Below are positions 39,257 to 51,360 of a DNA stretch of 64,000 bases, piece by piece. The stretch comes from Dirofilaria immitis. Taxonomy: Eukaryota; Nematoda; Chromadorea; Rhabditida; Onchocercidae. How positions within the stretch are numbered: the first letter of the stretch is position 1; each line of letters begins with the position of its first letter. The stretch covers positions 1,391,501 through 1,455,500 of the forward strand of contig JAKNDB010000098.1 of the NCBI GenBank assembly GCA_024305405.1. Direction: 5' to 3'. A program made the translations under genes and the position numbers. Below the pieces are notes generated by a model that saw only the letters and a program-made list of their open reading frames with translations, did no database searches and had not been told where the DNA came from.

Positions 39257-40651
39257 AGCAAAATAATTTTTAAAATAAACTTGAATTAACCGAACATATG
39301 ATGTTGCTGAAAGTGTTTAAATTGTTCTTTCAGAACAAACTACAAAATACAAAGATCAACATAACTGTTCGTATTTAGTATTATCGACAAAAAAAAAGAA
39401 GATGGCCACTAACATTACGAAACGATCGATAACTGCTCAATTCGTCGAAATGATTTTATCAAGAGTAACCAATCATCTGACAATAGAAAAAAAAAGATTA
39501 GTTAATTAATTAAAATCTATTTCTGTTACATTCTCATTAAAAATTCATTTCATTGTTACCTGAAATAACTCGTCGTTTCTTAAAATATCTATCCCAATTT
39601 TTACCTGGAATAACTATTATTGAACGACATAGCAATTTAAATTAGGCCTAGATCATCGTTTCTCAGGTAAGAGCAATCGGCTGGCTATAAATCATATTTA
39701 GTTTAATGAGATAAAAGTATGGAATGGTTATCATTTATTGTCCAATAGTTTTCTATATGACTATTTTAATCATTTTAATTAAATGATTGCAAATATTTGA
39801 ACCTGATGATGCAATAACAGATCAAGCGACTATGATCGATAAGAAAAATTATGCTTAATCATCTAGCTCTAATAAAATTATGCCCAATTATTGAATCCTT
39901 TGCGAAAAGAATATTTCAGGCTAACAATCATTACACTAATATCGAAATTCGTCTAACGTATTTTCTATTACAGACACGTTCCAACATATATATGATGAAT
40001 TTTGGGAATATTTGTGATGAATTAATTCGCACATGCCATTAAAGAGAAAAAAATTATTATCTAATCATATAAAATTTTCTTAACGTTCAAATTCAAACCA
40101 TAAAGAAAAATTTTCTGTGTTAAAATCGTATCTAAAAATAAATTTTATTAAACAGAAACATATTATTTCACATGAAAACATATTATTCACAGAACAAAAA
40201 CTTTTTACACAGAAACGTTGATAAAACAAAGAGTTGGAAATTTACAGCTATAACAAGCAGAAAGTTCTTTTAATTCTCTTCCAGTTCAAAATTAATCTGA
40301 AACATATCTCAATATATTTAACAGATGACGTTTATCATTTAAAAAGTATTAGGACACTATTACTAAAACAGAGAGAAGCTATTGATAAAATTTTTTTTAA
40401 AAAAGTAAATCTAAGAAGCAGGTAACCAAATATAAAATAACAGAAGACTTGATAATAAAAATATAATAAATCTAACGAACTGATTGACATACGGATTGGA
40501 ACATTTTTACATGAAATAAATTTCTGTTTAAACTTAATCTGGAACACATCCCGATATATTTACAAGACGATTTTTATCATAAGAAAACAGATTAGAGCAG
40601 TATTCACACAACCAAGAAAAGCAATGGTAAAAAGCATTAATAAAACTGAAC
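39257..40651. other. Intergenic between the ECI2-like and REC8-like genes, no gene seen
   Basis: Upstream side of the ECI2-like gene and downstream side of the REC8-like gene. It is unique AT-rich sequence, and the short open frames lack splice-joined coding sense. Confidence 0.5.
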
Positions 40652-43600
40652 TCATGGTAAACAAATGACAATTTCAGCAAAGTTTTCCCTTTGCTTGACT
40701 TTAACTCTTCGCTCCGCCAACAGCTCTATAATTGTTGTGAGTTAGTAAATAAAAAAATGCAAAGGAAAACTTTCGATCACTAATATTTTTATCAAAAATC
40801 AATTTATGAAAAAATAAAAGTTGAAATAAAGTTACAATATTATTTCGGAAATGATTCCATTAATCATTTAATATCATTCATAAAATTTTACAGTTTTGCT
40901 AAACCTGTAAGTCAGGAAAAAGATAAAACAAAGCATAAGAGAAAAAACATACGCAGCAAATTCGTAAAGCTTTAGCAGCAAACACTGCAGAACGACCGTG
41001 AATTAATTCCGAAAAGCATACTGTTGAGCCCTTGTGAGAATCGAGAAATTCAGTTATCAATCTGAAAAACACTTAAATTTATATTTATTAAATATAATTT
41101 TGAGAATAGGAAAGTTTTCCTAGCTTCATTAACAGAATAGATGAACTCGCAATTAAGTATAAAATGGTACTGACTAGTTAACAAATTCGAGCAATTTCTG
41201 TATGGAACAATAGCTATGACAAAAGGGATGTCAAGAGAAATAATATGAGGAGCGAATGTATGAATGATTCCTAAATTAATGTATTAATAATCAAAAGTAC
41301 AATAAAAGAAGTACCTAAAAAGATCATCAGCCTTTTGTGCCTGATAATATACTGGAATGGAACTATCGCCTGTTTCCACTGTACTTTCTACTCTACTAAC
41401 TTTCAACTGAAACGGATCCTGCATCATGGACATCTTCGGGATTTCTTTCTGAGAAACATCTTCCCGCATTCCATACTGCGGATATCCCTCATCTATAATA
41501 AAATAAAACTAATTTGCTTTTTTAAAAAATTTATAGGTATTAAATTTAAAATTTTAAATTATAATAATAAAAATTGTAGCATAACATAAATAAGTAATCA
41601 TAGACATGATTTATTCAAATTACGAAAAAATATACCAATAAGAACATTTTCAGTGCTACTTTCCAGTCTCGTTCCACGTAGTTCAGATTCTGTAAAATTA
41701 TGAAGTCAAAAACATGATCACCTTATTTTAACTTGTGACATTACAAATTATGATTTTAATCAAAATTTTGCTGTACTTACCAACCGCTAAGTTTGAAAAT
41801 AAGTCCGTGACTCGAGCTTTTCTGTTGACAAAATCAAGCTGTCTTCCACGCGCTGCAAATTAAAAATGCTATTTAACTGCAAACTTTATAGATGGAATAG
41901 TTAAAATGATTTTTTCTTTTTTACATATTTGCATTCTTTTTTTGAATAAAAATTTAAATTTTAATTGTTAAAAAAATCTAGTTATACAATTAAGCTTTTC
42001 TCTCTCAAGATAGTTCGTCCTAAAAAAAATCACTTTTCTAGTATTTTAATAGTTTATCAGTAATTGCCACTAACTTCAGTAACACGTCGTAATGCAAGAA
42101 TAGCAACGGATTGATGGTGTCGAATGTGATAAAATGTTTATTTCGGAAACTGCAAGTATGTCTAGAAGGAATCAGTGAGGACTGGTAAAGGAACATTTTT
42201 TAAGTTAGGATTTTCAAAATCCTAAGAAAAATGGATTGACTGTATTATCATGGCAATTATAAATAAGAGAGCGTCTGATATTCAATTATCAAAAGATATA
42301 TCAAGAATAATTGAGCCAATCCAAGAAAATTAATAATTAACAGATAAAATTTTATTTAAATTTTTATATTTGATCTAATTATTTTAGAATTATATAAGAA
42401 TTAATAAGTATATAATGTGCCTTAGATATAAGGTTAGCAAAAGTATGAGTATTTAATAAAATATTGACATGAAGAGCTTGCTTGCGGAGAGAAACAGGGT
42501 AGTAAAGTTATTGTTTATAGAGGTAATTTTATTTTGGTTCATATATCTATAAAAAGTGCTAAAGGAAGGCGGCCCTGGCATGCAAATTCCTGTAATGAAA
42601 ATGTGTTTGTTGAATTTTCTGGGATTTTTGTTGAAGAAGTAATTGCAACGATGATAGAGCTACCACGAGCACCACTTATTGCTGATAAATTAGCGCAACA
42701 TGCAGAGTTTTTAGTTTTGGCACTAATGATTTAACGCAAACAACCATGGCCTTTCAAGAGATGATTCAGTAAATTTTCTTGATTCTTACAAGGAAAACAA
42801 TATCTTCGGGAATGATTCATTCGGCATGTTTTTGTTCAAGATGAGTTAAAATTCTTATAGCTTGAACGTTGTGGTCAAATTCATATTTTTCACTATCAAG
42901 ATTCAAATCTCGAACTGATTTTTTAGAGCATTTTCACCTGTGTGACCAAATGGAGGATGACCAAGGTCATGTGCAAGTGCTATACATTCAGTAATGTCTT
43001 CGTCTAAACCCAGCCTACGTGCAATAGATCTTGCAATTTGTGCGACTTCAAGACTAATAAACACCTAAAGATTAATAATTAACACTATCTACGTTATCTT
43101 TATAAACTTTGTAGAAACCGTCAAAAAATATACTTGACCTACTTGCTCGTAGAATTACCTTCTGGTCAGTAGAGCTAATCTTAACTGCTATCTGATCAAA
43201 GATCACTGATTCCATCTGGCTTGCAATGGTTCTTTTCCAAATTAAATCATATAATCTGAATTGTTCTAGTGTTAAATAGTCGCATTTTTTTGTTTTTCAT
43301 TACTTTCAAATTCTTACCGCTTGTGATGATCCCTTCTCAGCAGTTCTTTCAAAAATAAAAGCCACAGACATTTTCATTTTGTCATCAAATTGTCGACTAT
43401 CGCTAGAGGCAATTGGCAATCCTGCATCTGATCTAAGCTGTGATGAAGGATCTGCGGTACGCTGAAATAATCTGACACTGGAATGATTCAAGTGACAATA
43501 CATGGAATCAATAAATAGAAATATGAAATTTAATCTTGAATAGAATAATATTTCAAGAAAATTTTGCAATTTTCAGCATATAATGACCGAAAAAGCACGT

Positions 43601-46600
43601 TTTTCAAAATTTCATTAATTAAGATATCAAAATTTTGTCAATTTCTAAAAAATCATGGAAATCGAATGAGAAAAGATTTCACGGAAGTTCTGGCAAATTA
43701 ATATAATCTGACAGGAAGCGCTACATTTATTCTACCAAAAATTAGTTATCGAAATAACGCTGGTAATTAAAATCGGATTTAGATGCGTAAGGAAAATGTT
43801 GAAATTATAAGCAGTGCTACATACTGTGCTACCATAAGCTGCTGTAGAAGTAGTATTTCGTCGTTCATATTCGATATCCTCCATCACTGGTGTAATCTGT
43901 CGTTCCAGATTTTGCAGTTTACTTTTCAAGGATGCATGAGACATAGATTCAGTTGACATCTCTCTTTTGCCGATAAGTTTTGCAACATTCGCATTGGTGG
44001 TGCTTGCATTGGTTCTAATTGCATTGCTTCTTCATATTGAAGTGGTGGTTCATCATATTCCGGTGCTGTGATCCAAGCATTCAAGTTTGATACAGGATTT
44101 TTCGAGAATTCTGCAACGTATACCCATAAGTTGAAAACTAAACGTTTCTGAAGATTCCCATCTTTCTAGCAATGAATCGTGAAACAATAAGTTTTGGCTT
44201 CCCTTACATTTTAATATTTTATGAATATATTTTAAGAAACTATTCGTACCAACAGAATGAATGATCAGTAACGGAATTACCAATTAAAAATAGTATATGT
44301 GAAATTAGAGAAATTCTTATCGAACTAAAACAACAAAAAAGAATTCAAATTTCACCACGCAATGTCACTGGATGAACATTAAATAAATCTTGAACTGTTA
44401 CTATCCCACTTTTTGGTATTTGAGAAATCATTTCATCGCGTGTATATAATAAGTCATGACTGCTATCGATCTGAGCTTGAAGCTGTGCCTGAAACTTGAA
44501 ATAAATTTCTCAATGTTAGTGAAAAACAATAACAAACATTGATAACAAATAAAGTACGAGACTTACCTTATTAAACATAGTAACTTCATCAATTATTATC
44601 CCATGTTTGCGACGTTTTTCTTTGGAATTTCCATTTGCGACTCATGCACGTCACTCAATTCGATTATCTGAAAAAATTAACTGAACGCCATCGGGTTTTG
44701 AATTCTGGAATGAAATTTTGAAGAACTTCGTTAAGCAATCTTGTTGTTATAAAAAGCAAACAGTATCGTATTTCAAAATGTGTAACATAAGTTTTTTTTG
44801 TTGCCCACAATAGTGAGTAGGGAAATCAAAATTCAAAAATTTATGCACCTATAAATTAGATTATTTAACAAAAAATATAATCATGATAAAAATTTACTGA
44901 TAAGCATGTCGGATGCTTAATCTCCGACTCCTGCAAAGTTTCATCAGATCCTAAATCGTACTGTCTCTCCTTACGTATCTCGCTTTCATCACTTACTTCC
45001 ATCATTTCAAATATCTGCTCCAGCTTTAAAATCATAAAAATAATAATTCTGGAATACAAATAAATTCTTTTTCTTCAAAATCTTTTATCGAAAGTAAATA
45101 GCGAAAAGAACGTCTTTCTACCAAAATTTTGTCCTTTTTTCTAGCAACAAATTATTGTTAATAGTTCATTGAGTTAATGGTATATAGAATTTTTATTTAC
45201 ATGTGTTGTTTTATTAGCAGTTGTATTAGTCGCCAACGCTTCAGGAACTACATTCATAATGAATTCTTTGGATCCATTTGTGCTTCCTGATTTACTTTCA
45301 ATAACATGTTCGATATCATCGTTCAAAAGAGCTTCCCTGATGAATAAATTGAGATCAGCCATTAGAAAAAAGCTTACCGAATTATCATATTGTTTACTAA
45401 CTGATAATGAGAGGACAATTACATACTGGAAAAGCTCTTTTTTATCTAGAAAAAGTAAAAAAGTAAATTGATAGCTCAATTCTTATTCATTCTATGATAT
45501 CTCAATCTCTAAATATTCTTGAGCTTAAAAATGGTTGAAGTTTTTAGTAAATTAATGTATTACATTTGTTGAGCTTCGGCTGCCGTCAGTGGTCCAAAAT
45601 CATCATTAAACATAGTGTCAATTTCTGGAAGTGGTATATCTTCACGTAATGTGATTGCACTGTAATCCAGCACAACCTTTAGATGTTCATTTTCCTTTAA
45701 AATACAAAGTTATTTAAAATAAAATGAAAAAGAAATTTAAGCATTATCAGAGATTAAATAAACTTAATCAAAGATAGTAAAAATGATTACTTTTCGGTAT
45801 GATATCATAAAAATCACCAGAGCTGATTGGAATGATATTCACAACGTAGAGAAGAAAGTTAACTTGAAACTCTTAATAGTTTTTAATCAATAGTTTTTAA
45901 TAAAAAAATCCAAAAATGAATAAAATTTTTACGATAGTCTCAAACGAAGAATTCAGCATAAGTGTATCGTTTAGTTTTGATACGCGTTTCTTCCGATCTT
46001 TTTACCTTTAATAAGGGATCTGTAACAGTTGGAAGCTTACTGCTGCATCATATAGAAGAAAACGAGAAAAATAACCCAAACTAAATCCTGTACTTCAATA
46101 AAAATAACAAATTTAGTGATATTATCATAATTCTCAAATGTAAGAATTGTATAAAAATACAAAAAAGAACTGACCAAATCACTTAATCTTATTTCATTAA
46201 AATATAAGAATAAAAATATGGATTTGATTAAAAATGAAATTTGAAAGAAAAGAAAAAAATACTCGTTTTCTTTTTCATACTGATAACGGCGTATGATCGG
46301 AATAAATGTTTCCATATCTCCTAAACCATAAATATTTCAAAACTTCTATATCCTTTTTATCCAAAAAGAATATTTCATAGAATTGAAAAACTTACTGCAC
46401 AGAATGTCACCTTGTTTTTGTACGATTAGTGCAACACCATAGGCAAGTTGTGCTAGTAAATAAGAGAAAACTTAATTTCGCCCGGGTTACCGTTCGGGAT
46501 TTTCCCGATTAGAAGCTCGCTGAAAAATCAGATATTTATTGCTAATTCACAAAATCACTTCAAATTTTATAATCAAGGATGATATAGAGATAAAATTATG

Positions 46601-47373
46601 CATTGTTATGAACTTGAAATGTTTCTAAATGTAAAAACACCAATGAAGTTTGAACAAAAAAATTATTTACATTATTTACACTACACAAAGGAGTGACAAA
46701 TACTTATCAGATGACTGATAAAAAAAAAAGATAAAAAATTGCGAACTAACCAAGCTCTTTGCACATTTACCTCTAAAATAATCTTTCGCGATGGTCTCCA
46801 TTTCTCATCGAAAACAATTCGCCTAAAAACATAAAAGAATTATTAATCTAAAATATTTTTGAAGAATGGAAAGAATTTATAAATCCATAAAACTCTACTA
46901 ATAGCTGCTATAGATTAATCTTATAAAGAAATTATTATTTAGGCATTCTTTCGGAGGAAAGTTAACAATTCTATAAACTTATACTTAATGATATAATCAT
47001 GTAATCGTTATCAGATTCCAATTGTTATTATCAATTTTCATAGCATATCATTGTTCCTGCCAACTAGTAATTGTTTGTATTTCAAAATTAAGCTAGTCAA
47101 GCATTATCTGATTGATTGATTGATTAATTAAAACAGTCAGGTAATAAATGATCGGTTGAACGATTATTGCAAATTAATTTTAGTTGTAATTATAAATCAT
47201 ATAATTTACAAATAAAAATTATCTTCCGATATGATTATATATAAATCAAAAATATGATGATATTATAATATCTTATAATATTCAAAAGAAACATAATCTT
47301 TTAAGTAAGTAACTAACCAAATGATAGCCAAAGGTTCATTCCTTCTCATCAATAGAGAAGGTATGAAGAACAT
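40652..47373 (-). CDS. rec-8: REC8-type meiotic cohesin kleisin
   Basis: Seventeen exons: 47318–47373, 46751–46822, 46396–46519, 46263–46320, 46006–46039, 45564–45694, 45201–45336, 44898–45023, 44567–44667, 44356–44488, 43825–44110, 43318–43461, 41781–41852, 41636–41689, 41315–41492, 40953–41061, 40652–40725, about 630 residues. Kleisins close the SMC1–SMC3 cohesin ring; REC8 types hold sister chromatids together in meiosis. The N-terminal domain shows [19 protein letters not shown], then [12 protein letters not shown] and [20 protein letters not shown]. The C-terminal winged helix is [15 protein letters not shown]…[13 protein letters not shown]. The middle is acidic and variable, as usual. 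Single-base gaps occur at 46458–46460, 44615–44619 and ~43959, with phase clashes at exons 12/13 and 16/17. COH-3/4-type kleisins are the main alternative name. Confidence 0.8.
42630..42829 (+). pseudogene. ppdK: Wolbachia-type pyruvate phosphate dikinase fragment (nuclear insertion)
   Basis: The plus strand encodes [22 protein letters not shown], then after a 1-base gap [14 protein letters not shown], then after another gap [19 protein letters not shown]. This is the bacterial PPDK active-site region (MIELPRA…[11 protein letters not shown]). The left end, between about 42540 and 42630, is unclear. With two frame breaks and both ends missing it cannot be functional. It lies inside a REC8-like intron, in the opposite orientation to that gene. 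Confidence 0.85.
42822..43060 (-). pseudogene. dgt: Wolbachia-type dGTP triphosphohydrolase fragment (nuclear insertion)
   Basis: The minus strand encodes [17 protein letters not shown], then [20 protein letters not shown], the HD-domain core of bacterial dGTPase-like proteins (HD in AHDLGH). After a frame break near 42915 it continues [19 protein letters not shown] then THLEQKHAE. Both ends are missing. It shares about 9 bases (TTCGGCATG) with the end of the ppdK fragment, as expected of an end-joined junction. Confidence 0.87.
43084..43292 (-). pseudogene. topA: Wolbachia-type DNA topoisomerase I fragment (nuclear insertion)
   Basis: An uninterrupted minus-strand frame of about 70 codons reads [34 protein letters not shown] and [15 protein letters not shown], a typical internal piece of bacterial TopA ([13 protein letters not shown]…FDGF.KVY). 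It has no start or end of its own. It begins only ~25 bases downstream of the 5' splice site of REC8-like exon 12 (donor at 43316–43317). With the ppdK and dgt pieces it makes a mosaic of about 0.7–0.8 kb. Confidence 0.88.
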
Positions 47374-47519
47374 TTTGAATGCTTGAAATATTTGATAGTT
47401 TAATTCGCAAAATGTTCTTTCATAGATTGCTAATAATAATAGTGCCTAAAAATTATTTTTGTAACACGTGAAATCCTAAATAAGGTGAAAGAGAATGAAA
47501 TTTTACATTATTGTACAAT

Positions 47520-47935
47520 ATAGACGTGAAGATACGTACTTGCTGAAACGCTGAGAATTATGATAAAAATTCGACGATATGATGAAGCATGAAGTCATTC
47601 ACGAATACATCGCAAATATGTAGTGAAATTATATGGTAAATAATTAACGAATAAGTGAGAACGCGAAGAAGCAGCACGATATACGTTTCATAGAATGCAT
47701 CAAAAGACGTAGGGAAATCTCATGGTAGATTAGAAAGTACGTAAACAAGTTGATTACAAATACGTTTACGAATATGTCAAAGACATAAAGAATCAATACC
47801 GTAAATAGCTTGCGAACACAATGAAGACATAAAAAAGCGACACGACAAATAATTTACGAATAAGTCGACGACATGAAGAAATCGGACTTGTAAATAGTTA
47901 CGAATACGCCACATGTCGTATTTTTTTACATCCAA
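47520..47935. repeat. Degenerate ~55–60 bp tandem repeat
   Basis: Seven or so loose units contain ATTTACGAATA.GTC, GACATGAAGAA and GCGACACGATA. It is GC-richer than its surroundings and just upstream of the REC8-like gene. Confidence 0.5.
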
Positions 47936-48354
47936 AATAATGTTCACAAATCATCATATCATCATAAATCATCGTAACAATTGAAGCAATATAGCAATAC
48001 TAGATTATATAATTAAACTTGATTAAATAGTTACTTGTTTGGGTTACGGTAACTATTTAGAAATGAAATGATAAGTTAAAGATAGGAATAGAATTCGATG
48101 CATAAACATTAATCAATGAAATGAAACTATCATAAGATAAGAACGAATTGATAACAAGTCAAAATAAAGCAAAAGATTAGTTAGTTCGAGAACAGTTTGA
48201 AATGAAAACAAAAAATAGTTTTCGAGATGTTGAACTTTATCTCTCATTTCATCCTTTCCCAAATTAATATAATAGTATATTTGAGTGAAATAATTATAAA
48301 ATCAAAAAATAGTATAATTATAATAAATATATTTGTTTTATAAAATTTATTTAA

Positions 48355-48640
48355 AAAGAAAAAAATTATATTATTCTATAAATTATGTATATTTTAAATA
48401 ATATAAATTGTCGAGAATCTGAAGAATATATTATTCTATATGTATATATTTTATATAATATAAATTGCCGAGAATTTAAAAATATATTATTCCATATGTA
48501 TATATTTTATATAATATAAATTGTCGAGAATTTGAAGAATATATTATTCTATATGTATATATTTTATATAATATAAATTGCCGAGAATTTAAAAATATAT
48601 TATTCCATATGTATATATTTTATATAATATAAATTGTCAG
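48355..48640. repeat. ~55–60 bp tandem array, five copies
   Basis: AATATATTATTCTATATG, then TATATATTTTATATAATATA, then AATTG(T/C)CGAGAAT recurs five times at about 48360, 48425, 48480, 48535 and 48595. Copies 2 and 4, and 3 and 5, match each other best, implying duplication of a two-unit block. Confidence 0.9.
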
Positions 48641-49119
48641 AATTTAAAGAAAAAATTATCAAAATTATTAATTAATTTTGGTAATTTCCTAATAAATTTA
48701 AATAAATTGAATTGAGAATTTTGAATTTATTTCGAGATTTTAAACAAGAAAAAATTGAATAAGCAATTTTAAGGAAAATATTTTACTATTTTGATAAAAA
48801 AAAAAAAGTAACATATAATTAAAAAGCACAATGAATGATATCAATTGATTAATTCTATCATCGTTAGCTTTTCCATTACCCTATTGCTAATGTAATTTTC
48901 TAGAATAATCGAGAATTTCCATTTTCATTATCATCATACGTGCACATTTCAATCATAGCCAATCAAATATCTCGACCGTAATCATCCGGACCATTTACAG
49001 TAATTAGCGAGATAAGAAGGAAGCGGAAGGATATCAATAGTATAAAATGTAACTCATTTAAGAACAAAAAAAAGTCATATAATTAGGAGTCAACTTTTTT
49101 TCAATAATTCTATTGATGC

Positions 49120-49350
49120 CAGGTGCGGTACTGTATCAAAGACTCAAATTACCTGTCGTACTGTATTAAAAGGTAATGCTTCCAATTAAAAACTCAGATC
49201 ACCTGATCGTTATGTATTAAAAGCTTAGATCACCTTTTATGTTTTAATTTAAAGCATTACCTGTCGTACCATATTGATAGCCACAGACTATTCGTTGCAT
49301 GTATTAAAAACATAAGTTATCAGTCGTACTATAGAAAGCATGGATTATCA
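49120..49350. repeat. Degenerate ~45–50 bp tandem repeat
   Basis: Units contain ACCTGTCGTACTGTATTAAAA followed by GCATAGATTATC-like sequence, near 49125, 49152, 49200, 49258, 49300 and 49330. Confidence 0.55.
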
Positions 49351-49982
49351 TTGTAAGAAAGTGATTTTACCAAAAAAAAAAAAAATAATGTTCAATCATG
49401 ATGTAGTTAGATACGATAAAAGTATTAACTTGAAGATTGATTTATTTTGAAACTTAATAAAAATGATGAGCTAAAAGTTATCATAGCATATAAATTTTGC
49501 GTATATAATTAAAAGCCCACATTGAAGCTGAGCATGAAATAGTAGGAATGGGAAAGATGTTGACGTAAAATTTTCCTTAATTTTTATAATGTTGAAAGTG
49601 GGAGTTCCGTGGTTACGTGGTTACGTTTAACACTTAAAGATGACTTCTTCAATCTGGCTAATTCATCGAATTAATCATTGAAATGACCTGAAAATAATTA
49701 TTTGAAATGATTTCAAATCCGTTTGAGTAGTAGGTTAAACATAATCTTCATTATGACTTTATAAGACTTCTTTGACGTAACAATTCATACGTAAGAATGA
49801 TCTCTTTTATCATGCTGATCTAAAAAAACAAATCACTGAAATCAAATAATCTATATTGATAATAATATTTTTGAATAAATGTATCAAATATACATGATTT
49901 AAGCCGATAGTATTTCGTTTCATCAATTAAATTAGTCGATATGTACTTTCGGATATCATTTAGTTGTGAATTATGAAGCAAA

Positions 49983-50077
49983 TGCCGATTCACGGACGCC
50001 TAAAATGGCACTGTGATATGACTTTAATCAGCAATTAGCAACATATCACAGCTCAATTTCAGGCGATCGGAAATCCA
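49983..50077 (+). ncRNA. mir-2: Candidate miR-2 family microRNA precursor
   Basis: A ~95-nt imperfect hairpin. The 5' arm ends CTGTGATATG (50011–50020) and the 3' arm begins CATATCACAG (50042–50051), a perfect 10-bp stem with a 21-nt loop. Pairing continues outward through TAAA/ATTT and TCCGC/AGGCG-type blocks with only small symmetric internal loops, about 22 of 29 positions paired. The 3' arm starts TATCACAG at 50044, giving seed ATCACAG, the miR-2/miR-13/miR-43 family seed, on the arm where that family keeps its mature strand. The predicted mature RNA is about 50044–50066. It lies in intergenic DNA, about 1.3 kb upstream of HEATR1. Confidence 0.72.
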
Positions 50078-50604
50078 GCATCCATGGGTTGACTAATCAA
50101 TCAGCGATATAAAATATTAGCAGAAGGAATAATGAAATGCAATTTTCTGACGTTGTTGATTCATAGATCACAAGAATTCTTGAAAGTGAAGAACAATAAA
50201 TTGCATGGATTCTTGAAGAGACAAATATGAGAGATACAGGAAAAGCTCTTCCACATAGATTCATCTCATCCATTTAAATAATAATCAATCATCCATTCAT
50301 TGAATTTCTCCCTCCGCTCTAATGATTCACATGGGATAATATTTATTGAACGTGCAATATTGAAATAAAAATTTTCCACTTACAAGGAATTCAATGATTG
50401 ACACGTATTCTAATAAAATTAAACGTAATAATTTTGATGAGAAAGATAAGGAAAGAGAAAGAGAGAAAAAGAAAGAGAAAAGGTGAAATTAAGAGAGATG
50501 AAATGAAAAGGCATGAATTATATTTTAAAAAAATATGCGATATATTATTTCAATCATTTATTTTAATCATATTACATGAACAAAGAATTTTCATACGTAT
50601 ACGG

Positions 50605-50690
50605 TAATAGCAATTATTTCGGAATGAATGATCGAGTCAAGATACTGTAATTATTTCGGAATGAATAACCGAGTCAAGATACTGTAATGA
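50605..50690. repeat. Short tandem duplication (~38 bp)
   Basis: TTATTTCGGAATGAATGA, CGAGTCAAGATACTGTAA is present twice (50616–50653, 50654–50689) with two or three changes. Confidence 0.85.
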
Positions 50691-51356
50691 TAAATAGATC
50701 GGAATGTTCTGATAATGATTAGATAAGCTAAATAGGGAGATATCATGATCAAACATCTTACGATCTAAAATAATTAAATGGAAAATATTTCTAAGAATAA
50801 ATTCTCCTAGTAATAATTCATCCGAATAGATTCATTTTTATAAAATACTTTTATTGTTGCTAGAAATTATTTATTGTTTTTCGACGTCGCAGAGAATTTC
50901 ATTTTAAAGATTGCATTAACAGAATTCATAAATATTAGTCCCGAGAAATTTCCCGACAACTCATTGGCAATATAATTATCATAGAGATGCTGAAAAGAAA
51001 TTAGTGATAATTGATGGGAAGACGAATTTCACATTAACTTCGTTGAAGTGACATAGAAATACGAAAGGTTTGATAATTAATTAATTCGAGATGCTGATCA
51101 GGATTGACTTTAACTTGTGTGTAATTAATTAGTCTAAAGTGATTAATGAGTCTAAAGTAATCTTAGTTAGTCCTGACATTTCTTTTATTAATTTTTCCAA
51201 ACACTAAGTAATAATTAAAAGGCATTCGAATACTTCATAAAATTTGCGACTTGAAATGGAATATGAAAAGCGAGAATTTTATGCTTTATAGAAACCTGAA
51301 ATGGAATATACCTAGCTTTGAAACTAGTCAATTTCAATTTTAAGTAATCTTCTCGA

Positions 51357-51359
51357 TAG
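51357..51359 (+). promoter_or_regulatory. Candidate SL trans-splice acceptor of HEATR1
   Basis: TTCTCGATAG ends one base before the ATG at 51361. Such leader-proximal acceptors are common in nematodes. There is no other AG between it and the ATG. Confidence 0.35.
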
Positions 51360-51360
51360 G

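Larger units (their letters stand above)
47374..51360. other. Intergenic interval between the divergent REC8-like and HEATR1 genes
   Basis: About 4 kb with several minisatellites (listed) and one miRNA-like hairpin at 49983–50077. No protein-coding exon is supported; the Lys/Arg-rich open frame near 50400–50600 lies in a purine-rich GAAAGA tract and is not convincing. Confidence 0.5.

Noticed and set aside
42534..42734. 66-codon plus-strand frame as a nematode gene
   Set aside because: Its second half is bacterial PPDK; it is part of the transferred mosaic.
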